NCBI RefSeq assembly: GCF_011059185.1
Contig: NZ_JAALFE010000009.1
Span: 62,001-126,000, forward strand
DNA: 64,000 bases
Direction: 5' to 3'
Source of the DNA: Paragemmobacter kunshanensis
Lineage (GTDB): Bacteria > Pseudomonadota > Alphaproteobacteria > Rhodobacterales > Rhodobacteraceae
Shown here: in pieces, positions 32,184 to 41,708 of the stretch
Layout: every line of letters begins with the position of its first letter
Numbering within the stretch: the first letter of the stretch is position 1
Notes under the pieces: model-generated
Told to the model about the DNA's origin: nothing
The model's input: only the letters and a program-made list of their open reading frames with translations
The model's database searches: none
Translations under genes and position numbers: made by a program

Positions 32184-33965
32184 ATGAACAAGATGACCAA
32201 CCCCGCCGCCGTAGCCGTGGACCCGATCACGCTGCAGGTGATCCGGGGCAGCTTTGAGACCATCGCCGAGGAGATGGGGCATGTCCTTTACCGCATGTCG
32301 TTTTCTTCGATCATCCGGGAAAGCCAGGATCTGGGGGCCGGGCTGTTCGATGTGAACTTCAACACGCTGTGCGAGTCGGAATCGACGCCGATGCATATCG
32401 GGTCGATCCCCGGCTATCTGCGCGGCATCGCCGAAACGCTGGAAGATGGCGAGTGGTACGAGGGCGATGTGGTGGTGCATAACCACCCTTACTTCGGTGC
32501 CTCGCACACGCCGGACCTGGCGATCGTGGTGCCGGTGTTCTTTCAGGGGCGGTTGGTGGGCTTTGCTGGCAATACCGCGCATCATGTCGATATCGGGGCG
32601 GCGACGCCGGGACTGATCATCGACGTGCCGGATGTCTTTGCCGAAGGGATGCTGTTTGCCGGCACGAAGCTGTATCGCAAGGGTGAGCCAAACAATGCGA
32701 TGTGGAACTACATCCGCAGGAACAGCCGCGCTGCCGGGCAGCTGGTGGCGGATATCGAGGCGCAGGTCGCCTCTGCCCGGTTGGGGGCGAAGCGATTTGT
32801 CGAGCTGTTGGAGAAATACGGCGAGGGCATGGTCTTTGCCGCGGCAACCCAGTTGATGGACTATGCCGAGCGCATGACGCGGGCCCGGATCAGCGAAATC
32901 CCGGACGGAGATTACAGCGCCGAGGGCTGGCTGGATGATGACGGGCGCAACCGTGACCGGCGGCTGAAAGTGAAGGTTACGGTGCGGGTGCGCGGCGACG
33001 AGGTGGAGGTCGATCTCACGGGATCCGCCGATCAGACGCCCACGGCCTATAACGTGCCGTTCGAAGGATCGACGAAGGTGGCGGCCTATGCGGGGTTCCG
33101 GAAGCTGCTGCTGGATGCGGCGACATCGGATCTGCGGGTGCCATCGAACGAGGGATCGTTCCGCCCGATCAAGGTGACGGCGCCGCTCGGGTCGATCTTC
33201 AATCCCAGGGCCCCGGCCAGTGCCGAGGCGCGGTTCACGCAATGCAACCGGATGATCGACCTTATCATCCGCGCGCTGGCCCCGGTGATGCCGGAGAAGG
33301 TGATCGCAGGGTCTTCCGCCTCGATCAGCTTTGCCGCCTATTCGGGGGTGCGGCCTTCGGGGGATTACTGGGTGTTCCTTGAGGTGAACGAGGGTGCCTA
33401 TGGCGGGCGGCCCCGGTCGGACGGACCCGACAGCATCGACAACCTGATGGCCAATACGCGGAACAACCCGCTGGAGGATCTGGCCATGCATATCCCGATG
33501 ATCTGCGACCGATACGAGTTGCGCGACGACCTGCCGCCCGGCGCGGGGGAGTATCGCGGCGGGATCGGGGTGGTGAAGGCGCAGAGGGTGCTGACGCCAG
33601 CCTTCATCACGCATGAATCCGAGCGCCATTCCGACGCGCCCTGGGGCATCTTCGGCGGGCATGACGGGGTGGTGGGGCGCTGCACCATCAGCAATCCGGG
33701 CCGGCCGGGCGAGGCGCGGGAGATGCATTCCAAATTCTCGGGCCTGGCGGTGGAGGCGGATGACGTGATGACCTATTACAGCCCGAATGGCGGCGGTTAT
33801 GGCGATCCGCTGAAACGCCCGCCGGTCAAGGTGCTTGAGGATGTGCTGGACGGGTTCTGTTCGGTCAGCCATGCGCGCGAGGTCTATGGCGTGATCGTGG
33901 ACGCTGAGGCCGAGACGGTGGACATGGTAGCGACCGAGGCGCTGCGGGCCGGGATGAGGCAGTAA
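32184..33965 (+). CDS. hyuB: Hydantoinase/oxoprolinase subunit B (copy 1)
   Basis: A 593-residue HydB-family subunit that carries the hydrolytic half of the ATP-dependent ring-opening enzyme. GDVVVHNHPYFGASHTPDLAI and the C-terminal SPNGGGYGDPLKRP are typical family segments. AAGGAGG precedes the start, 12 nt after hyuA1. It closely resembles the copy at 39904 along its length. A Rho-independent terminator about 60 nt after the stop ends this three-gene operon. Confidence 0.87.
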   Translation: MNKMTNPAAVAVDPITLQVIRGSFETIAEEMGHVLYRMSFSSIIRESQDLGAGLFDVNFNTLCESESTPMHIGSIPGYLRGIAETLEDGEWYEGDVVVHNHPYFGASHTPDLAIVVPVFFQGRLVGFAGNTAHHVDIGAATPGLIIDVPDVFAEGMLFAGTKLYRKGEPNNAMWNYIRRNSRAAGQLVADIEAQVASARLGAKRFVELLEKYGEGMVFAAATQLMDYAERMTRARISEIPDGDYSAEGWLDDDGRNRDRRLKVKVTVRVRGDEVEVDLTGSADQTPTAYNVPFEGSTKVAAYAGFRKLLLDAATSDLRVPSNEGSFRPIKVTAPLGSIFNPRAPASAEARFTQCNRMIDLIIRALAPVMPEKVIAGSSASISFAAYSGVRPSGDYWVFLEVNEGAYGGRPRSDGPDSIDNLMANTRNNPLEDLAMHIPMICDRYELRDDLPPGAGEYRGGIGVVKAQRVLTPAFITHESERHSDAPWGIFGGHDGVVGRCTISNPGRPGEAREMHSKFSGLAVEADDVMTYYSPNGGGYGDPLKRPPVKVLEDVLDGFCSVSHAREVYGVIVDAEAETVDMVATEALRAGMRQ

Positions 33966-34026
33966 GGCCGCGCCCCCTTCTTCTTGATTGCGCGGGCAAG
34001 TCTCCCCTGAGGTGTCCGCGCCGACT

Positions 34027-34053
34027 TCCGGCCTGCTTGCAGGCCGGATTTTT
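34027..34053 (+). terminator. Rho-independent terminator after hyuB1
   Basis: TCCGGCCT (34027-34034) and AGGCCGGA (34041-34048) form an 8-bp stem with a 6-nt loop (extendable inward), followed directly by five T. It separates the first hydantoinase operon from the acyl-CoA dehydrogenase operon. The rest of the 213-nt gap should hold the next promoter. Confidence 0.85.
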
Positions 34054-34178
34054 CGTTTCATGGCCCCCGGGAAGGAGGCGGCCATGATCCAGCGCGATAG
34101 CTGGATGCGTGTCTGATCATTTCCTTTTGCGACGGATTCCTGCGACCAATCGGGCAGAAGCGAGAGGACGCAGGACAG

Positions 34179-35360
34179 ATGGCCGATTTTTCTCCGACTG
34201 CCGATTATGCCGAGATCCGCGATGGCGTGGCGAAGGTCTGCGCCGAGTTTCCGGGCAGCTACTGGCGCGATCTGGATGCGCGGCGGGCCTATCCGGATGC
34301 CTTCGTGCAGGCGCTGATCCGGGCGGGATGGCTGGGTGCGATGATCCCCGAGGCCTATGGTGGATCGGGCCTGCCGCTGACGGCGGCGGCGGTGATCCTG
34401 GAGGAGATCCATCGGCAGGGATGCAATGCGGCGGCGTGTCATGCGCAGATGTACACGATGGGAACGCTGCTGCGGCATGGCAACGCGGCGCAGAAGCGCG
34501 CCTATCTGCCGGGGATTGCGGACGGGTCGCTGCGGTTGCAGGCCTTTGGCGTGACGGAACCCACGAGCGGCACGGATACGCTGTCGCTGAAGACGGTGGC
34601 GCGGCGCGAGGGCGACGGCTGGATCATCAACGGGCAGAAGATCTGGACCAGCCGGGCGGAGCATTCGGACCTGATGATCCTGCTGGCGCGCACCACCCCG
34701 CGCGAGGCGGCGGCGTCGCGGACGGACGGGCTTTCGGTGTTTCTGGTCGACCTGCGCGGACTGGTAGGGAACGGCATCACCATCCGGCCCATCCGCACGA
34801 TGATGAACCATGCCACGACCGAGGTCTTCTTCGACAATGTGCGCATCCCAGCCGATGCCCTGATCGGGGAAGAGGGGAAGGGGTTCCGCTATATCCTGTC
34901 GGGGATGAATTCCGAGCGGATACTGATTGCCGCCGAATGCATCGGGGATGCCAAGTGGTTCCTGCAGAAGGGCGCGGATTATGCGCGGGAGCGGGTCGTG
35001 TTCGGCACGCCCATCGGGCAGAATCAGGGGGTTCAGTTCCCGCTGGCGCGGGCCTGGGCGCATATGACGGCAGCGGAGGCGATCGTCTATCGCGCGGCGG
35101 CGATCTATGATGCAGGGCAGAATCCGGGGGTAGAGGCGAATACAGCCAAGATGCTGGCCGCCGATGCAAGCTGGGAGGCGGCGGAAGCCTGCCTTCAGAC
35201 CCATGGCGGCTTCGGTTTTGCCGAGGAATATGACGTGGAGCGCAAGTTCCGCGAGGCACGGCTGTATCAGGTGGCCCCTATTTCCACGAATCTGATCCTG
35301 TGCCACATCGCCGAGCAGGTGCTTGGATTGCCCAAGAGCTATGGTCCGGGGCGCGGTTGA
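34179..35360 (+). CDS. Acyl-CoA dehydrogenase family protein with altered active-site loop
   Basis: A 393-residue flavoprotein. LQAFGVTEPTSGTDTLSLKT (near 122) is the FAD-binding signature, and the C-terminal HGGFGFAEEYDVERKFREAR is typical. Where most acyl-CoA dehydrogenases have Y-E-G-T with the catalytic glutamate, this protein reads LYQVAPISTNLI, so that glutamate is absent. Members whose base lies elsewhere (such as isovaleryl-CoA dehydrogenase) exist, so it may still be active. Its stop overlaps the next start (TGATG), coupling it to a family III CoA-transferase, and a carbamoylase follows. A CoA-thioester step in breakdown of the ring-opened product is inferred. Confidence 0.82.
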   Translation: MADFSPTADYAEIRDGVAKVCAEFPGSYWRDLDARRAYPDAFVQALIRAGWLGAMIPEAYGGSGLPLTAAAVILEEIHRQGCNAAACHAQMYTMGTLLRHGNAAQKRAYLPGIADGSLRLQAFGVTEPTSGTDTLSLKTVARREGDGWIINGQKIWTSRAEHSDLMILLARTTPREAAASRTDGLSVFLVDLRGLVGNGITIRPIRTMMNHATTEVFFDNVRIPADALIGEEGKGFRYILSGMNSERILIAAECIGDAKWFLQKGADYARERVVFGTPIGQNQGVQFPLARAWAHMTAAEAIVYRAAAIYDAGQNPGVEANTAKMLAADASWEAAEACLQTHGGFGFAEEYDVERKFREARLYQVAPISTNLILCHIAEQVLGLPKSYGPGRG

Positions 35361-36490
35361 TGGCGCGCGATCTGGAGGGACTGCTGGTGGTTGCGTTGGA
35401 GCAGGCGGTGGCGGCCCCGCTTTGCACGGCGCGGCTGGCGGATGCGGGCGCACGGGTGATCAAGGTGGAACGTCCGGGCGGGGATTTCGCGCGGGGCTAT
35501 GACCGGCTGGTACATGGGGAAAGCGCCTATTTCGTCTGGGCCAACCGGGGGAAGGAGTCGATCTGCCTGGACCTGCGGGTGGCGGAGGATCTGGCGCTGC
35601 TGAAACGCATGGTCGCGCAGGCGGATGTCTTTGTGCAGAACCTTGCGCCGGGGGCGGCGGAGCGGCTGGGGCTGGGGGCCGAGGCGGTGCGGGCGGGGAA
35701 TCCCGGGCTGATCCATCTGTCGATCTCGGGCTATGGCGACGAGGGGCCGTATCGGGAGCAGAAGGCCTATGACATGCTGATCCAGGGCGAAAGCGGGCTT
35801 CTGTCGATCAACGGTACGCCCGAGGGCGCCGCGCGGGTGGGGATTTCGGTCTGTGACATCGCGGCGGGTGAGACGGCCTTTGCCGCCGTGCTGCAATCGC
35901 TGCTGGCGCGGGGGATACGCGGAGAGGGTCGCGCGGTGGAGGTGTCGCTGTTCCACACGATGGCCGACTGGATGAATGTGCCCTATCTGCAGGCGGCCTA
36001 TGGCGGGGCGACACCGCCGCGCGTCGGGCTGCGGCATCCGTCGATCGCGCCCTATGGGGCCTTCGATTGTGCCGATGGGCGGCAGGTTCTGCTGGCGGTG
36101 CAGAGCGATCGCGAATGGGCGATGCTGGCGGCACGGGTTCTGGGGCAGGCGGAGTTGGCCGATGATCCACGTTTTGCCACCAATGTGGCGCGGGTGGCCC
36201 ATCGGGAGGCGGTGGAGGCGCTGATCGCGCCGGTTCTGGCTGGGATCGACCGCGAGGCGGCCATGGCGCGGCTGGGCGCAGCGGGGATTGCCTGCGGGCG
36301 GCTGTCGGGGATGGAGGATCTGGCGGTGCATCCGCAAGCGCGGCGGATCACGGTGGAGAGCCCGACAGGGCCTGTCGCGATGATGGCGCGCGGTGTTCGG
36401 TTCAGCGATGGCGAGGCGGGCGCGGGGGCGGTTCCAGCGCTGGATCAGCACGGGGCGGTGTTGCGCGCAGAATTCGGGCAAGGGGGATAG
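35360..36490 (+). CDS. CaiB/BaiF family III CoA-transferase (nucleophile position is His)
   Basis: A 376-residue family III CoA-transferase. NRGKESICLDLR (about 63-74), GYGDEGPYREQKAYDMLIQGESGL and the later GLRHPSIAPYGAF are family segments. In the segment aligned with formyl-CoA transferase VSMQD, where Asp is the acyl nucleophile, this protein has VSLFH, with His199. That would block the usual anhydride mechanism or signal another activity. The start overlaps the acyl-CoA dehydrogenase stop, and the carbamoylase begins one nucleotide after the stop. Possible roles: activation of a carboxylate by CoA transfer, or a diverged function. Confidence 0.8.
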   Translation: MARDLEGLLVVALEQAVAAPLCTARLADAGARVIKVERPGGDFARGYDRLVHGESAYFVWANRGKESICLDLRVAEDLALLKRMVAQADVFVQNLAPGAAERLGLGAEAVRAGNPGLIHLSISGYGDEGPYREQKAYDMLIQGESGLLSINGTPEGAARVGISVCDIAAGETAFAAVLQSLLARGIRGEGRAVEVSLFHTMADWMNVPYLQAAYGGATPPRVGLRHPSIAPYGAFDCADGRQVLLAVQSDREWAMLAARVLGQAELADDPRFATNVARVAHREAVEALIAPVLAGIDREAAMARLGAAGIACGRLSGMEDLAVHPQARRITVESPTGPVAMMARGVRFSDGEAGAGAVPALDQHGAVLRAEFGQGG

Positions 36491-36491
36491 G

Positions 36492-37430
36492 ATGGCACGA
36501 CACCTGATAACAGCGGCGGCGCAGATGGGGCCTATCGCACGCAGCGAGACCCGCGCCGATACGGTGCGGCGTCTGGTCGGGATGATGGGCGAGGCGCGGG
36601 GACGGGGGGCGGAACTGGTGGTATTCACCGAACTGGCGCTGACCACCTTCTTCCCGCGCTGGATGATCGAGGACGAGGCGGAACTGGACAGCTTCTATGA
36701 GGCTGCGATGCCTTCGCCCGCGACGCAGCCGCTGTTCGACGAGGCGCAGAAGCTGGGGATCGGGTTCAGCCTCGGCTATGCGGAACTGGTGGTCGAAGGG
36801 GGCGTGAAGCGGCGTTTCAACACGTCGATCCTGGTGGACAGGACGGGGAGGATCATCGGCAAGTATCGCAAGGTGCATCTGCCCGGCCATGACGCGCCAC
36901 AGCCGGGGCGGGCGTTTCAGCATCTGGAGAAGCGGTATTTCGAGCCTGGCGATCTGGGCTTTCCGGTCTTTCGCGGCTTTGGCGGCGTGATGGGCATGGC
37001 GATCTGCAACGATCGGCGCTGGCCCGAGACCTATCGGGTGATGGGGCTGCAGGGGGTGGACATGGTCATGCTGGGCTACAACACGCCTTTTGATCATACC
37101 GGCGACGAGGCGGTGAACAGCCTTACCTTGTTCCACAACCACCTGTCGATGCAGGCCGGGGCCTATCAGAACGCGACCTGGGTTGTCGGCACCGCAAAAT
37201 GCGGGACAGAGGAAGGATCGAAGATGGGCGGGCAAAGCGTCATCATCGCGCCATCGGGCGAGATCGTGGCGCAGGCCGTGACCGTGGAGGACGAGGTGAT
37301 CACCGCGAAATGCGATCTCGACATGGGGCGCATCTACAAGGAGACGATCTTCAACTTCGCCCGCCATCGCAGGCCGGAACACTATGGGCTGATCGTGGAG
37401 CGGACGGGGGCGATCCTGCCGCCGGAATAG
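36492..37430 (+). CDS. N-carbamoyl-D-amino-acid hydrolase-like carbon-nitrogen hydrolase
   Basis: A 312-residue nitrilase-superfamily amidohydrolase. The triad is Glu47 (FTELALTTF), Lys127 (KYRKVHLPG) and Cys172 (MAICNDRRWPE), the same numbering as I recall for Agrobacterium D-carbamoylase (304 residues). NDRRWPE is characteristic of that branch. It would remove the carbamoyl group from a ring-opened hydantoin, giving an amino acid, ammonia and CO2. It begins one nucleotide after the CoA-transferase stop. A long hairpin lies after its stop. N-carbamoyl-beta-alanine amidohydrolase is the main alternative. Confidence 0.83.
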   Translation: MARHLITAAAQMGPIARSETRADTVRRLVGMMGEARGRGAELVVFTELALTTFFPRWMIEDEAELDSFYEAAMPSPATQPLFDEAQKLGIGFSLGYAELVVEGGVKRRFNTSILVDRTGRIIGKYRKVHLPGHDAPQPGRAFQHLEKRYFEPGDLGFPVFRGFGGVMGMAICNDRRWPETYRVMGLQGVDMVMLGYNTPFDHTGDEAVNSLTLFHNHLSMQAGAYQNATWVVGTAKCGTEEGSKMGGQSVIIAPSGEIVAQAVTVEDEVITAKCDLDMGRIYKETIFNFARHRRPEHYGLIVERTGAILPPE

Positions 37431-37472
37431 ACCGCACAGGACAGGCGCAAGGCAGAGAGGCGCGGGCATGCT

Positions 37473-37510
37473 GCGCGGGGCGACCGGAGAGAGACCGGAT
37501 CGCCCCGCGC
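37473..37510 (+). promoter_or_regulatory. Long stem-loop after the carbamoylase gene
   Basis: An outer perfect 11-bp stem (37473-37483 with 37500-37510) and an inner CCGG/CCGG pair form a stable hairpin without a T-tract. It probably marks the 3' end of the operon or protects the message. The rest of the 373-nt gap (37511-37803) is relatively AT-rich around 37540-37650, contains the dyad AATCAT-TG-ATGATT at 37633-37646, and should hold the hyuA2 promoter. Confidence 0.55.
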
Positions 37511-37803
37511 GGCGTTGTGCGTGTGCTTTGTACATTCCTGACATGTGCTGGCGGAAATCAGATATCGCATCAGGATATGAAGCGACGAATTCGGCAGCGC
37601 AGTTCGGCATGGCTTTGGGAAGAAACCTCAGGAATCATTGATGATTATCGCGCGGCGTGCGGCTGGTAACGAATGGCGCATCCGCGACGCTGCCCTGTCT
37701 ACTGTATGCAAAATCCTGTTTGCGGAAGGGCTGAGTCGTGGCTCAATCTGCGGATCACGGGGCCGAGGCGGGACAGGAGCCGAGGCAGGACAGGGAGACA
37801 GGG

Positions 37804-39900
37804 ATGATACGCGTTGGGGTTGATGTCGGCGGGACGTTCACGGACCTGGTGCTGGAGCGGGTCGAAGGCGCGCGGCGGCAGGTCTTCACCCACAAGGTCG
37901 CATCTACCATCGCGGATCAGTCGATCGCCGTCGTGCGGGGTGTGGTTGAATTGTGTGCCATCGCGGGCGTGCAGCCGGACCAGATCGACGCGCTGTTTCA
38001 TGGCACGACGGTGGCGACGAACATCGTGATCGAACGCAACGGGGCCGAGGTGGGGATGATTACCACGCGTGGCTTTCGCGACATTCTGCACATGGGCCGG
38101 CACAAGCGGCCGCACAATTTTTCGTTGCAGTTCGACGTGCCATGGCAGAGCGCACCGCTGATCAAGCGACGCAACCGGATCGTGGTGGACGAGCGCATCC
38201 TGCCGCCGGACGGCCGGGTGGAGATGAAGCTGGACGAAGATCAGGTGGAGCGAGCGGCGGAACTGTTCGCCGAACGGGGCTTGGAAGCCGTGGTCGTTGG
38301 GTTCCTGTTCTCCTTCCTGAACAACGACCACGAGATGCGTGCGGCGGAAATCGTGCGGCGGGTGTTGCCCGAAGCCTTTGTCTGCGCCTCGTCCGAAGTG
38401 GTGAACACGATCCGCGAATACGAGCGGTTCTCGACTGCGGCTATGAACGCCTATATCGGGCCGAAGACCAAGCGCTATCTGGACAACCTGCAGCGGCGTC
38501 TGGCCGGGGCCGGGGTGCGGGCCATCGTGCGGATCATGCAGTCGAATGGCGGGATCAGCACGGTGGAGCAGGCCAGCCGGAACCCGGTGGGGCTGTTGCT
38601 GTCGGGTCCGGCGGGGGGGGTGATCGGCGGGCGCTGGACCGGCGCTGCCTGCGATCAGCGCGACATCATCACGATAGATATCGGCGGTACCTCGGCCGAT
38701 ATCAGCGTGATCCGCGACGGGGCCCTGACGATCAAGAATCCGCGCGACACGGAGGTGGCTCATCTGCCCGTGCTGGTGCCGATGATCGACATCGACGCCA
38801 TCGGCGCGGGGGGCGGATCCATTGCCTATGTCGACAGCGGCGGGGCGTTCCGGGTTGGGCCGAAATCGGCAGGGGCGGAGCCGGGGCCCGCCTGTTACGG
38901 CAAGGGCGGCACGCATCCCACGGTGACGGATGCACAGGTGGTGCTGGGGCGGCTGGATCCCGAGCATTTCCTGGGCGGCGGGCTGGCGATTGATCCGGCC
39001 CTGTCGGAGCAGGCGATCCGCATGCATCTGGCCGAGCCGCTTGGCATGAGCGTGAAGGACGCGGCGCTGGGCGTTCTGAAGATCATCAACAACAACATGG
39101 CGCTTGCAATTGCCTCTAATTCCGTGGCGCGGGGGATTGATCCGAGGAACTACAGCCTGATGGCCTTTGGCGGGGCGGGGCCCCTGCATGGGGTGGCGCT
39201 GGGCGAGATGATCGCGGCGAAGAACGTGATCTCGCCCTTGCATCCGGGGATCACGGCGGCGATGGGCCTTCTGGTGACGGAGCCGCGCTATGAATTCACC
39301 CAGTCTTCGCTGGCGATTCTGCAGGCGGCGGGCGCGGCGGAACTGGCGGCGGTGAACGGGGTCTACGACCGGCTGAAGGAGGAGGCGGCGGCGCAGCTGG
39401 CGGCGGACGGGATTCCGCCGGAGCGGCAGAAGTTCGAGAGGGTGGCCGAGTGCCGCTATGTCGGGCAGGGCTTCGAGTTGCGGGTACCGGTGCCTGACGG
39501 GCCTTTCACGGCGGAGAGCGCGCAGGAAATGGCGCGGCGGTTCTTTGCGGTGCATCGCACGGAATATGGCCATGCCTTTGAGGATCAGGCGGTGCAGATG
39601 GTCACCCTGCGGGTGATCGGATCGTCGGAGTCTGACACGCTGATGCTGCCAATGCTGGAGACCGGGGGGCGGCGGAACCCTTCGGAGGCGGCGCTTTACG
39701 CCCGGCTCACCACCTTTGACAGCGGCGAGACGATCCAGACGCCGCGCTTTGACCGGATGAAGCTAAGGGCGGCAGATGTCGTCGTGGGGCCTGCCGTGAT
39801 CGTGCAGCAGAATTCGACCACCATCGTGCCGCCCGGCTATGCCGCGACGGTGCGCAAGATCGGCGATCTGGTGATCGCCCGCGACATGCAGGAGGGCTGA
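37804..39900 (+). CDS. hyuA: Hydantoinase/oxoprolinase subunit A (copy 2)
   Basis: A 698-residue ATP-binding subunit. VGVDVGGTFTDLVLE at the N-terminus and TIDIGGTSADISVI in the middle are the two ASKHA phosphate loops. It is a close paralogue of the 30093 gene. The ATG at 37804 (GGGAGACAGGG upstream) is preferred over a GTG 22 codons earlier, which adds a charged, non-conserved tail. hyuB2 follows within 3 nt. Its partner hydrolase is probably the D-carbamoylase-like gene just upstream. Confidence 0.85.
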   Translation: MIRVGVDVGGTFTDLVLERVEGARRQVFTHKVASTIADQSIAVVRGVVELCAIAGVQPDQIDALFHGTTVATNIVIERNGAEVGMITTRGFRDILHMGRHKRPHNFSLQFDVPWQSAPLIKRRNRIVVDERILPPDGRVEMKLDEDQVERAAELFAERGLEAVVVGFLFSFLNNDHEMRAAEIVRRVLPEAFVCASSEVVNTIREYERFSTAAMNAYIGPKTKRYLDNLQRRLAGAGVRAIVRIMQSNGGISTVEQASRNPVGLLLSGPAGGVIGGRWTGAACDQRDIITIDIGGTSADISVIRDGALTIKNPRDTEVAHLPVLVPMIDIDAIGAGGGSIAYVDSGGAFRVGPKSAGAEPGPACYGKGGTHPTVTDAQVVLGRLDPEHFLGGGLAIDPALSEQAIRMHLAEPLGMSVKDAALGVLKIINNNMALAIASNSVARGIDPRNYSLMAFGGAGPLHGVALGEMIAAKNVISPLHPGITAAMGLLVTEPRYEFTQSSLAILQAAGAAELAAVNGVYDRLKEEAAAQLAADGIPPERQKFERVAECRYVGQGFELRVPVPDGPFTAESAQEMARRFFAVHRTEYGHAFEDQAVQMVTLRVIGSSESDTLMLPMLETGGRRNPSEAALYARLTTFDSGETIQTPRFDRMKLRAADVVVGPAVIVQQNSTTIVPPGYAATVRKIGDLVIARDMQEG

Positions 39901-39903
39901 GAT

Positions 39904-41691
39904 ATGGGGCAGGACATGGACAGGACCATTGATCCGATCACCTTGCAGGTCATCGGGGGGGCGCTGCATGCGATCGCCGAGCAGATGGGGAACGTGCTGT
40001 ACCGCATGTCCTATTCGTCGATCATCCGCGAAAGCCAGGACCTTGGCGCGGGGTTGTTCGATCTGGATTACAATACGCTGTGCGAAAGCGATTCCACACC
40101 AATGCATATCGGGTCGATCCCCGGCTATCTGCGCGGGATCGAGAAGAGTATTCCCAAGGATTCCTGGCGGCCAGGGGATGTGGTGATCCACAACCACCCC
40201 TATTACGGAGCCAGCCATTCGCCCGATATCGGGATCGTGATGCCGATCTTCTATCGCGGCGAGCTGGTCGGATTTTCGGCCAATACGGCGCATCACCTGG
40301 ATATCGGGGCGGCAACGCCGGGGCTGATCATCGACGTGCCGGATGTCTTTGCCGAGGGCATGTTGCTGAACGGGCTGAAGCTGGCCGAGGCGGGTGTCCG
40401 GAACGAGACGCTCTGGCGCTATATCAGTGGCAATACGCGGGTGCCCGGGCTGGTGATGCGCGATCTGGAAGCGCAGATCGCGGCGGCGGAACTGGGGGTG
40501 AAGCGCTATTGCGAGCTGATGGACACCTATGGGCGCGACACCGTGGAACAGGCCGCGGCGCAGCTCATGGACTATTCCGAGCGCATGTTGCGGCGCGAGA
40601 TCGCCAAGATCCCCGACGGGGATTACACCGCCGAAGGGTTCATGGATGATGACGGGCGGACGCGTGACGTGCGGCTGCCGATCAAGGTGACAGTGCGGGT
40701 GCGGGGCGATGATGTGGAGGTGGACCTGACCGGGTCTTCGCCTCAGGTGCCCACGGCTTTCAACGTGCCCTTCGAGGGTTCCACCAAGGTGGCCTGCTAT
40801 TTCGCCTTCCGGGCGTTGCTGCTGGATACCTATACCAATCAGGAATACATCCCGCAGAACGAGGGGTCATTCCGGCCGGTGAAGGTGACGGCGCCGCTCG
40901 GGTCCATCTTCAACCCGATCGCACCCGCCGCCTGCGAGGCGCGGTTCAACCAGATCCAGCGTGTCGTGGACCTGATCATCAAGGCACTGGCACCGGTCCT
41001 GCCGGAGAAATCGACGGCGGGGAATGCGGCCTGTCTTTCCTTTGCCTCTTATTCGGGCGTGCGCGAGAGCGGGGATTACTGGGTGTTGATCGAGGTGAAC
41101 GAAGCGGCGATGGGGGGGCGGCCCCATTCCGATGGGCCGGACACGATCGAGGAATTGATGCGCAACACGCGCAACAACCCGCTGGAGGATCTGGGCATGC
41201 ATCTGCCGATGATCTGCGACCGCTACGAGATCCGCGACGACGTGTTCCCGGGGGCGGGAAAGTATCGTGGGGGCATGGGCGTGGTGAAATCCCAGCGCTT
41301 TCTTACTCCGGGCTTCATGACGCATGAAAGCGACAGGAACGAGGACGCGCCCTGGGGGATCTTTGGCGGGACGGATGGCGTTCCGGCGCGGGTGCGTATC
41401 CACAATGCGGCGCGGGCAGAGGAGCCGCGCGATGTGCATGCCAAATTCTCGGGCATGCGGGCCGAGTTGGGGGATGTTGTCAGCTATCTGTCGCCATGCG
41501 GGGGCGGGTTCGGCAACCCGTTGGAGCGTGCGCCGGCCAAGGTGCTGGACGATTTGCTGGATGGTTTCATCAGTGCAGACCATGCGCGCGAGGTTTATGG
41601 CGTGGTCTTCAAGCCTGTCTCCAACGGCTATGGCTGGGGGTTGGACGAAGCCGCGACCGAGGCCCTGCGCGCCCAGCGTCGCGTGGCATAG
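39904..41691 (+). CDS. hyuB: Hydantoinase/oxoprolinase subunit B (copy 2)
   Basis: A 595-residue HydB subunit, paralogous to the 32184 gene (shared runs include SSIIRESQDLGAGLFD and ATPGLIIDVPDVFAEGM). AGGAGG at 39890-39895 supports the start at 39904; an ATG at 39916 is possible. It forms a tight pair with hyuA2. A LysR gene with a TTG start follows after 17 nt and may be co-transcribed. Confidence 0.87.
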   Translation: MGQDMDRTIDPITLQVIGGALHAIAEQMGNVLYRMSYSSIIRESQDLGAGLFDLDYNTLCESDSTPMHIGSIPGYLRGIEKSIPKDSWRPGDVVIHNHPYYGASHSPDIGIVMPIFYRGELVGFSANTAHHLDIGAATPGLIIDVPDVFAEGMLLNGLKLAEAGVRNETLWRYISGNTRVPGLVMRDLEAQIAAAELGVKRYCELMDTYGRDTVEQAAAQLMDYSERMLRREIAKIPDGDYTAEGFMDDDGRTRDVRLPIKVTVRVRGDDVEVDLTGSSPQVPTAFNVPFEGSTKVACYFAFRALLLDTYTNQEYIPQNEGSFRPVKVTAPLGSIFNPIAPAACEARFNQIQRVVDLIIKALAPVLPEKSTAGNAACLSFASYSGVRESGDYWVLIEVNEAAMGGRPHSDGPDTIEELMRNTRNNPLEDLGMHLPMICDRYEIRDDVFPGAGKYRGGMGVVKSQRFLTPGFMTHESDRNEDAPWGIFGGTDGVPARVRIHNAARAEEPRDVHAKFSGMRAELGDVVSYLSPCGGGFGNPLERAPAKVLDDLLDGFISADHAREVYGVVFKPVSNGYGWGLDEAATEALRAQRRVA

Positions 41692-41708
41692 GGAGCGGGG
41701 TAGGGCGG

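Noticed and set aside
30060-35453. Minus-strand open frame of 1797 codons across hyuA1-hyuB1 and the acyl-CoA dehydrogenase
   Set aside because: It mirrors well-recognised plus-strand genes, is rich in His/Arg/Pro with no domain, and crosses a terminator; it is a GC-bias shadow.
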